Assembly: GCF_024362805.1 (NCBI RefSeq)
Contig: NZ_CP093299.1
Location: 1,488,001-1,552,000 of the forward strand
Length of the DNA stretch: 64,000 nucleotides
DNA from: Salipaludibacillus sp. LMS25
GTDB taxonomy: Bacteria; Bacillota; Bacilli; Bacillales; Salisediminibacteriaceae
Direction: 5' to 3'
Part shown: one piece after another, positions 57,588 to 64,000 of the stretch
Layout: the number at the start of each line of letters is the position of its first letter
How positions within the stretch are numbered: position 1 is the stretch's first letter
Program-made: the position numbers and the translations under genes
The notes under the pieces: model-generated
Told to the model about the DNA's origin: nothing
Seen by the model: only the letters and a program-made list of their open reading frames with translations
The model's database searches: none

Positions 57588-58817
57588 CTACAATGTCTTC
57601 ACTGCTGGCTTATCATCAGAGTCTTTCCGATGGGCAGGGCGGTCTGGAACTTTAGACAATGCCCATTTTTGCACCATTTCAAGCGGTCCACATGAATAAC
57701 GTGTCAACCAAAGATAAGAAAAGGTCATCAAAAATAAAAGCACGATGAGTCCACTGAAATTTGCCATGACCTTCAGGTTCAATTGTGCTACTAACAGTGG
57801 CACGATAAATATCATGAGCACATTTTGTAGCACGTATCCTGTCAACGCGGCTCGACCTAATGACGCCATCCCGGTCGTTAGTGGACCGACTTTGCGTACA
57901 CGGTCTAAAATAAATCCGACTAACCCAATATAACCTAACGCTACGATAGTTGGAATTGCATATCGATCAAACATGCCAAAATCCATCCACGCATATGCAG
58001 ATACAGCCAACGGCAGTCCTATGCCCAACCCGAAGATCAGCATGCGATTACGAATGTGACGCCCTCGTGCATCGTTATTAAATACGCCTCCTCTGTAAAG
58101 ACGTACCCCAAGTAAAAACAGAAAAACTGTCATAGGGAACATCGTTATTGGCTCCCATCTCATTTCAAAAAAATGCGTAAACTTATAGACTATGTCATCA
58201 AGGTAACTTCCTGGCTCAAAAACAGCATAGTCTTCACCTCGCACCTCATCGACCATGTTTCTAAACTCTTCTTCAGACATTTCCATGAACCGATCAGTTA
58301 GTTTAGTAGTGATACTCCAAACCGTAAGAATCGTTAAGTGAACTATGCCTGCTATTACCATTACCACATCTTGCACCTTTTGCGAGCGGGTCAATAACCA
58401 AGCTACTAGCAGCGCTGTGACCGCATATCCCATCAACACATCGTACTCGAAAACAAAGAAGAAGTGAAGGGTTCCCTCAAGGAAGAGAAAGACCGCCCGC
58501 CAATTATACTTACCTGGCCAATATAAACCACGCCTAGCTGTCGAATCGAATTGGATCGCTACTCCGACACCGAAAAGGATACTCAATAAGGCATAAGCCT
58601 TACCGTTGGCAAAAATAGAGATGAAGCTTTCAGCTACTGAGTATATACTCCAAGAATCCACGGCATAATAAGTCTCCGTATCATTCATCATTTCAAATCC
58701 TCCCCCGAAGGTGAGGGCGTGGTTCACTAAAAATGTGCCAATAATCGCCAATCCGCGTAATACATCTAGCAAAAGGAGCCGATTACTTCCGGATGAATGT
58801 CCCAATGATGTGCCCAT
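57588..58817 (-). CDS. DUF418 family membrane protein
   Basis: About 409 residues with some ten hydrophobic segments. It opens LLLLDVLRGLAIIGTFLVN, the family's conserved start, and ends with the DUF418 segment SLGRAALTGYVLQN and TRYSCGPLEMVQKW. The family is related to acyltransferase-like membrane proteins; the substrate is unknown. ATG 58817 follows AAAGGAAG. It sits before the bce genes, separated by repeat A13, and has no visible link to them. Confidence 0.85.
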   Translation of the reverse strand: MGTSLGHSSGSNRLLLLDVLRGLAIIGTFLVNHALTFGGGFEMMNDTETYYAVDSWSIYSVAESFISIFANGKAYALLSILFGVGVAIQFDSTARRGLYWPGKYNWRAVFLFLEGTLHFFFVFEYDVLMGYAVTALLVAWLLTRSQKVQDVVMVIAGIVHLTILTVWSITTKLTDRFMEMSEEEFRNMVDEVRGEDYAVFEPGSYLDDIVYKFTHFFEMRWEPITMFPMTVFLFLLGVRLYRGGVFNNDARGRHIRNRMLIFGLGIGLPLAVSAYAWMDFGMFDRYAIPTIVALGYIGLVGFILDRVRKVGPLTTGMASLGRAALTGYVLQNVLMIFIVPLLVAQLNLKVMANFSGLIVLLFLMTFSYLWLTRYSCGPLEMVQKWALSKVPDRPAHRKDSDDKPAVKTL

Positions 58818-59015
58818 GTTTCGTTCTTCCTTTCTTCCAAAAACAATGTGTGTTAAATCCACAATCAATCGTTAGTTGTTTTATCTCACTTTGTTTTCCT
58901 TCAATTTGTAAGCAGGTACTATTCAAAATAGTGCTCCTTTTTATCGTTATCAGTCGCTTAATTATCTAATGCTCTCGTCTTGCACATCCTTCACCAAGAG
59001 ATAGAAGACGAGTTA

Positions 59016-59174
59016 ATAAAGCTAAGCTTCAATCAGTGGGAGTTTTCCTTCATCCCCCACTGATTGTTCGTTTAACTTATGGGACCTTTAGGGGCAGTTT
59101 ATCCCCCACCTAAACGTTTCGCTCTTCTTAAGTTTTGAGGTAAGGGTTTTACTGCCCCTTAAGAATGGGATAAA
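59016..59174 (+). repeat. Repeat A, full length (copy A13)
   Basis: A 159-bp copy with ATAAA at 59016-59020 and 59170-59174, 45 bases after the stop of the BceB-like gene. Both hairpins are intact. It may now serve as the gene's 3' hairpin, since no other terminator was seen. Confidence 0.95.
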
Positions 59175-59219
59175 CATACCGCCTTCCAAAAATCTCATAA
59201 TTTGTTTTGAATGTTGTTT

Positions 59220-61115
59220 TTACCAACTTTCTGTATCGATTAATTCCGTCATTTTTTTTAAATACATTTGTCTGACGATAGTAAAGCCGAGGAGTTGTAG
59301 AACCATAAAACCAGCAATCGTTTTAAGCGTAGGGCCGATAGCATCCCACACCTCATATTTCCACAAAATGACCATGACACAAATGGTCAAAACAGCCGCC
59401 ACTAGAAATGGAAGAAAGAATAGGATAGCTAACTGGAGAGTCATACTTTTTCGCATTTCTCGTTCGGTTAAACCGATCTTAAACAACGCCTTATACTTCT
59501 CACTCTCATCCTGTAAATCAGTAAACACCCGAAAATATAAGAAGCTTCCTGCCGCAAAGCAAAAAACGACGACGACGAATAAGCAAATAAACAAATGTAA
59601 ACTAGGCACTTGTGAGATAATGAAGTAGTCAAATGTCTTCGAATATATATAATACTCATTATCATAACTAGGCGCATTTTGTTCGATCTTTAACAGCAAC
59701 CTTTCAATTTCATCCAAACTCTCTTTCCAATTGGGATAAGTAAACCCGTACATGGTAGCTTCCACCAAATCTTCTCTGAATTGTTTAAAGGTCTGATCGT
59801 TTACAACGAGTAGCCTATCACTAAAAAGAGTATCCTGTTTCACCTGTTGTACCTTAACCGTTTTGGATGAATCGAGAAAGTGTAGCACTTCAGGTATCGC
59901 CTGATTCCAACGAGCAGTCCCATAATCGAGGTATAAAACGCCTTCATCGTCATCAAGGATTGGAATAGCGTGATCCGGAAGGTGTTTTACTAGCTCTCGT
60001 TCAGATATAACCCGGATGGGAACAAAACCTATAAAATTCTCATATGTCATGGATACGCCAATGTCCATTATTTTAAGGTCATAGTCAAATCCACTTTCTT
60101 GAAGAGTTGACTTAATTAGCTCGAGGTGTTCTGCTTCTTTTTCGTTACCAGCTACTGAGTAATAATCAATTTCAAAAATCGCATTTTCCACCAATTCTAC
60201 GATCCCATCTGATTGATCGGTAGCTAATACCCCTGTCGTAACAAAGGCAACGGTTGAAATGACGGTAACAATAGATAATAATTTAGTATTATCCTTTAAT
60301 CGATTAGTTAAATCAGTCGTTGTTAATAGCGAGACACCTTTTAAATAGGTGTTGTTCTTCTTTAACAAATGTAAAGGCCACACGCTTATCTGGTTAAAGA
60401 AAAAATAAATCCCTGATAATATGATGAGTAATAATAGGATGATAACAAAATCATTTAAAGGTGTTAGAAACATGATCAAATAACTAATGCTAAATAAAGC
60501 ACTCCCCAAGAGTGATAAAGCGACCGATGGCTTAGCTACCCTTCTAGACTTTGTTGAGCCTTGCAAAAACGCGGCAATTTTCTCCATTCGGATAAAGAAA
60601 AGAAGAATCCGTGATATGACGAAAAAAAGAGGAAGAAAAACCCCTGTAGTAAGTCCCATCGCTTTCCATGGAAGATATAGCGTTAAAGGTTCTCTCATTT
60701 CAATCATATATGCCCCCACAGCAAAGAACATTTTCGCTAAAATCGTTCCACCTACAATCCCGCTGACAATGGAACCCACCCCAATGATCATATTTTCCGT
60801 CGTCAACAAAAGGTTGAGCTGTCTCTGAGAAATCCCCATAATCAGCAGAACGCCAAGCTCTTTCTTGCGTGTTCGCATAAAAGCTTGTACAGAATAGAGA
60901 ACGAAAAAAATTGAAAACAGATAAATAATCCATTCTGCCACTTCCATGCCACTTTGGGCTACTTTACCGATAGTGCTCCTTTCTACCGTTGGGTGAAAAG
61001 CAAACATGGCAAACATATAAAAAACCATGACCGCAAAAGAACTACTGAAATAAAATCCTAAGTAAGAACGGAGATTGCGCAGTACGTTCTTAGTAGCGAG
61101 CTGATAAAAATTCAT
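59220..61115 (-). CDS. BceB-type ABC transporter permease (FtsX family)
   Basis: The membrane subunit of an antimicrobial-peptide detoxification and sensing transporter. About 631 residues. It opens MNFYQLATKNVLRNLRSYLG, with about ten membrane spans and a large extracellular loop of about 220 residues after span 7, the BceB layout. ATG 61115 follows GAGGGAA and overlaps the ATPase gene by 26 bases. It is expected to act with the neighbouring histidine kinase to report peptide flux. Confidence 0.9.
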   Translation of the reverse strand: MNFYQLATKNVLRNLRSYLGFYFSSSFAVMVFYMFAMFAFHPTVERSTIGKVAQSGMEVAEWIIYLFSIFFVLYSVQAFMRTRKKELGVLLIMGISQRQLNLLLTTENMIIGVGSIVSGIVGGTILAKMFFAVGAYMIEMREPLTLYLPWKAMGLTTGVFLPLFFVISRILLFFIRMEKIAAFLQGSTKSRRVAKPSVALSLLGSALFSISYLIMFLTPLNDFVIILLLLIILSGIYFFFNQISVWPLHLLKKNNTYLKGVSLLTTTDLTNRLKDNTKLLSIVTVISTVAFVTTGVLATDQSDGIVELVENAIFEIDYYSVAGNEKEAEHLELIKSTLQESGFDYDLKIMDIGVSMTYENFIGFVPIRVISERELVKHLPDHAIPILDDDEGVLYLDYGTARWNQAIPEVLHFLDSSKTVKVQQVKQDTLFSDRLLVVNDQTFKQFREDLVEATMYGFTYPNWKESLDEIERLLLKIEQNAPSYDNEYYIYSKTFDYFIISQVPSLHLFICLFVVVVFCFAAGSFLYFRVFTDLQDESEKYKALFKIGLTEREMRKSMTLQLAILFFLPFLVAAVLTICVMVILWKYEVWDAIGPTLKTIAGFMVLQLLGFTIVRQMYLKKMTELIDTESW

Positions 61116-61863
61116 TCTCATTCCCTCCGAGCATCGACAAGACATCTATAATTTGCTGGAAGAACAGTTTTCTATTATTCCCTTTATAGATTTCATTGAA
61201 CAACTCCCCATCTTTAATAAAAATGACCCGTTCACAATAGCTTGCTGCAATCGGATCATGCGTTACCATAAGCATGGTCGTGTTCTCCTCTTTATTAATC
61301 CTAAGCATCTCTTCCAATACTGCTTGAGACGCTTTTGAATCCAAATTTCCTGTCGGTTCGTCCGCTAGCAACAAATAAGGGTTATGAATGATTGCTCTTG
61401 CAATTCCTGTGCGTTGCTTCTGGCCACCAGACACTTCAAATGGGCGCTTGTTTAAAATAGATTCAATCCCTAGCTTTTCAGCAATCTTTTTTACCTTTCT
61501 TTTAATGATTAAAGGATCTTCTTTTTCTAACACTAACGGAATCATGATGTTCTCTTCTAACGTCAACGTATCGAGTAAAATAAAATCTTGAAAAACAAAT
61601 CCCAACGAACGCCTCCTAAATATGGCAAGTTGTTCCTTGTTTAACCGATCAGGCTGCTGACCTTTAATAATGACATTGCCTGATGTAGGACGTTCAAGCA
61701 TTGCAATGAGATTTAATAAAGTCGTCTTCCCTGCTCCAGACGGCCCCATAATTCCGATAAATTCACCTGACTCTACCGTTAGTGATATATTGTTTAATGC
61801 TTGATACGGCGTCTTTCCTTCGTAAATCTTATGAATTTGATCCACTTGCAGCACGTCTTCCAT
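61090..61863 (-). CDS. BceA-type ABC transporter ATP-binding protein
   Basis: A 257-residue ATPase. Walker A GPSGAGKTTLLNL, signature VSGGQKQRTGIARA, Walker B LLLADEPTGNLDS and H-loop VTHDPIAASY. ATG 61863 follows GGAGG. It is coupled to the permease gene and lies downstream of an inverted repeat likely bound by the response regulator. Confidence 0.93.
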   Translation of the reverse strand: MEDVLQVDQIHKIYEGKTPYQALNNISLTVESGEFIGIMGPSGAGKTTLLNLIAMLERPTSGNVIIKGQQPDRLNKEQLAIFRRRSLGFVFQDFILLDTLTLEENIMIPLVLEKEDPLIIKRKVKKIAEKLGIESILNKRPFEVSGGQKQRTGIARAIIHNPYLLLADEPTGNLDSKASQAVLEEMLRINKEENTTMLMVTHDPIAASYCERVIFIKDGELFNEIYKGNNRKLFFQQIIDVLSMLGGNENEFLSARY

Positions 61864-61931
61864 AGCTGTTAACCTCCATATCTTTATTTTAGATGGGGCG
61901 TAACCTTGTTGCGATTTGCTTTTCTTAAATT

Positions 61932-61953
61932 AACCTTACATTTTTTTAAGGTT
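61932..61953. promoter_or_regulatory. Inverted repeat upstream of the bceAB-type genes
   Basis: AACCTTA, eight bases, TAAGGTT, about 70 bases before the BceA-type start. The position and form suit the binding site of a BceR-like regulator, though the sequence is not the published B. subtilis box. A TAAAAT hexamer follows at a suitable distance. Confidence 0.5.
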
Positions 61954-62008
61954 TAAAATACGCCAATAGATCATGTTTCCATCTTACTTTTGACAAATAT
62001 CTACGTAG

Positions 62009-62035
62009 AAAAGCCTTGCTGGACACTCAGCAAGG
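62009..62035 (-). terminator. Terminator after the histidine kinase gene
   Basis: CCTTGCTG and CAGCAAGG arms with a 6-base loop, then CTTTTC on the minus strand. It separates the regulator pair from the transporter pair. Confidence 0.8.
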
Positions 62036-62044
62036 TCTCACTTT

Positions 62045-63019
62045 TTATTTGCTTAAATCAATGCAAACAGTGGTTCCTTTATTTACCTCAGATGTAATAG
62101 TCATTTTGTGATCCAGTTTACCTAGGATTTCTTTCGCTAAATAAAGTCCCATTCCAGTTGATTCATGATACTTCCTCCCGTTCACTCCTGTAAAATAAGG
62201 ATCACATACACGCCTAACGTCTTGCTCAGGAATACCGACTCCGTAATCAGTAATCGTTAACAAGACACGATGATCCACTTCTTCCACTTTCAAGTCCACC
62301 CGGTTAGCTTTCTTTGTTGAATACTTGACAGCATTAGAGAGAATTTGTTCTATGGCAAACTTCAACCACTTCTTATCTGATAAAATGCTTCTCTCCTCGG
62401 TTTCTTTTAAATGAGGATAAACATTAAATTGAAAAAACAGTCGTTTGTTTTCTTTTATTAGTTCTTTAAGAAACGGGGCAATGGGGAACGATTCGATATG
62501 GTAATCTTTTCCAAACATTGAAAGCCTAGAGGAATAAAGAACTGTTTTTAATCCTTCCTCCAATTTAAATAGTTCTTTACGCATATCCTGAAATAGAGGG
62601 TCATCTTGATCCTGAATCATTAAATGAATGACCGAGATCGGTGTTTTCATTTGATGAACCCATTGATTCATAAATGTCACTCTTTCTTTAATCTCCGCTT
62701 CACTTTCGACAATTTTCCGATCTGCCTTTTCCTTTTCCTTTATTATCCGTTCATGAAGACGCTTGGAAAAATAACTAGTGCCGAAGCTTGGGATAAGCCT
62801 TGTGGTATCATCTGACGACTGAATCCAGTGGTATAGCTTGTAATCCTCTATCCAGCAATACGTCAAATACCCTAGAATAAATAACAATTGAATGAAAATG
62901 CTGTAGATGACATGTCCCCAAGCGTGAAATCCAATAAACCAAAAGTAGCTCCATGTAAAAACGCCTTGGGTCATGACGGCTAATAGTAATATAAAATGAC
63001 TTTTCAAAAAAATCTTCAT
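62045..63019 (-). CDS. BceS-type intramembrane-sensing histidine kinase
   Basis: A 324-residue sensor kinase. Two close N-terminal membrane spans (about 10-28 and 36-53) with almost no outer loop, typical of kinases that sense through a BceAB transporter. H-box NQWVHQMKTPISVI, N-box FAIEQILSNAVKYS, G boxes ITDYGVGIP and STGMGLYLAKEI. It follows the response regulator by seven bases. Confidence 0.93.
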   Translation of the reverse strand: MKIFLKSHFILLLAVMTQGVFTWSYFWFIGFHAWGHVIYSIFIQLLFILGYLTYCWIEDYKLYHWIQSSDDTTRLIPSFGTSYFSKRLHERIIKEKEKADRKIVESEAEIKERVTFMNQWVHQMKTPISVIHLMIQDQDDPLFQDMRKELFKLEEGLKTVLYSSRLSMFGKDYHIESFPIAPFLKELIKENKRLFFQFNVYPHLKETEERSILSDKKWLKFAIEQILSNAVKYSTKKANRVDLKVEEVDHRVLLTITDYGVGIPEQDVRRVCDPYFTGVNGRKYHESTGMGLYLAKEILGKLDHKMTITSEVNKGTTVCIDLSK

Positions 63020-63026
63020 ATTTTTC

Positions 63027-63719
63027 TCAATCCCATGTTTTCTTTAAACGGTATCCTGCACCGCGAACCGTTTCAATCGCATCGTGAATGCCCATTTCCT
63101 TAAGCAGCTTGCGAAGTCTTGAAATGTAGACATTCAAGGTGTTTTCATCAACAAATAAGTCCGTGTCCCACATCTTCTCCATTAATCGATCACGACTTGT
63201 TACTCGCTCTCCTCGCTCTAGCAGTAATTCAATCATGGCTGCCTCCTTCTTCGACAGCTCCTGAATGTGCCCTTGAAACACGAGCTCTAGCTTTTCGGGG
63301 TAATATTTCAATCCATGCAAGTTAATCACTTTTTCACCTTGGGGTTCTGCATACTCACCTAACGTTCGACGGAGCTGACTTTTGATTTTTGCTGTGACAA
63401 TTTCAAAAGAAAATGGTTTTGTGATGTAGTCATCTGCTCCATTTTCAATCGCCATGACCTGGTCCATCGTACTTTCTCGAGCAGAGATAAAGATAATCGG
63501 GCAATTGGAATGTTTCCGAATTTGTCTACACCAATAAAAACCATCATAATAGGGTAGGTTAATATCGAGCAACACAAGATCAGGAGTTACCTTCAAAAAG
63601 TCACTCAATACCTCTTTAAAATCCGTTACTAAATAGCTATCATAGCCAAATTTCGTTATATGATCCGACACAAACGTTCTCAAATCCTCATTATCTTCTA
63701 CAATTAATATCGTTGCCAT
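63027..63719 (-). CDS. BceR-type response regulator (OmpR family)
   Basis: A 230-residue regulator. The receiver domain has IVEDNEDLR and the phosphoaspartate in LVLLDINLPYYDG; a winged-helix DNA-binding domain follows (about 130-230, VFQGHIQELSKKEAAMIELL, DENTLNVYISRLRKLL). An AAGGAA site precedes the ATG. It is expected to activate the nearby transporter genes on contact with peptide antibiotics. The 281 bp upstream hold only repeat A14. Confidence 0.94.
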   Translation of the reverse strand: MATILIVEDNEDLRTFVSDHITKFGYDSYLVTDFKEVLSDFLKVTPDLVLLDINLPYYDGFYWCRQIRKHSNCPIIFISARESTMDQVMAIENGADDYITKPFSFEIVTAKIKSQLRRTLGEYAEPQGEKVINLHGLKYYPEKLELVFQGHIQELSKKEAAMIELLLERGERVTSRDRLMEKMWDTDLFVDENTLNVYISRLRKLLKEMGIHDAIETVRGAGYRLKKTWD

Positions 63720-63935
63720 GACTGTTTTTCCTTTCTTACTAAGGTGTACTCATTTCCCAGTGTGCCTGTTTCAACGGCCCTTTTCATGAGAGAAGATTAT
63801 GAAGGCAACCTTCATTACCATTTTCCCCCGGTAAACACTGCATATAGGATACTAGACCTAAATTTCTTTTATTATAACGTAATTCTATTATGTAAGTAAT
63901 CGTCAAATAATCCCTAATCGTGTCAATATTATAAA

Positions 63936-63990
63936 ATAAAGCTAAGCATCAATCAGTGGGAGTTTTACTGCCCCTTAAGAGTGGGATAAA
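63936..63990 (+). repeat. Repeat A, short form (copy A14)
   Basis: A 55-bp copy with ATAAA at 63936-63940 and 63986-63990, upstream of the response regulator gene. Confidence 0.93.
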
Positions 63991-64000
63991 ATGACAAGAA

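Overview
The window is a 64-kb piece of a low-to-mid G+C, endospore-forming Bacillaceae chromosome. The gene order from upp and glyA through ywlG, rpiB, ywlE, mntP, ywlC, ywlB, spoIIR, prmC, prfA, tdk, rpmE, rho, glpX, murA2, tal, fbaA, spo0F, ywjG, pyrG, rpoE, fadF, clsB, argS, ywiB, speB, speE, pbpG, ywhD, ywgA, ywfO and lipL follows the Bacillus subtilis ywl-ywf region. spoIIR, spo0F and pbpG mark a spore former. No rRNA or tRNA gene was seen.

Layout: 1-45400 is the conserved backbone (nucleotide and one-carbon metabolism, translation termination, ribosome and transcription factors, cell wall, glycolysis, phosphorelay, fatty-acid oxidation, polyamines, lipoylation). Almost all of it is on the minus strand. 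Small decayed patches sit at 10547-11002 and in the long gene-free stretches 24904-25788 and 32944-34206. 45814-51907 is an accessory locus with four tandem copies of a two-gene unit: a membrane-anchored protein of about 250 residues followed by the start of a lipase-like protein. Only the last unit keeps a complete lipase-like gene (471 residues) and is followed by a small helical protein. I read this as a probable lipase toxin with a bank of immunity proteins. 52660-56534 holds an ABC exporter, a nonribosomal peptide synthetase fragment, an interrupted acetyltransferase and a permease remnant, probably the ruins of a peptide cluster. 57588-63719 holds a DUF418 membrane protein and a complete BceRS-BceAB-type peptide-antibiotic sensing and resistance module.

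The most striking feature is a set of short structured repeats between genes. Repeat A (about 159 bp full length, or 55 bp in a deleted form; 14 whole or partial copies) and repeat B (about 159 bp or shorter; 9 copies) share one architecture: a small hairpin built on AATCAGTGGG/CCCACTGATT, then a long two-tier hairpin. Nearly every repeat A copy is bounded by ATAAA (TTTAT on the other strand). One copy splits an acetyltransferase gene, and removing the copy with one TTTAT restores the reading frame and the conserved motif. Another lies at an ATAAA that is still empty in two paralogous spacers. These are therefore mobile elements with a TTTAT target, close in size and target to the bcr1 repeat of the Bacillus cereus group.

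Other regulatory signals: a DnaA-box cluster at ywlC/ywlB, a SigF-type promoter before spoIIR, a perfect FadR-type operator before fadF (its usual partner acdA is missing), and an inverted repeat before bceAB. All calls come from reading the sequence; no database search was run.
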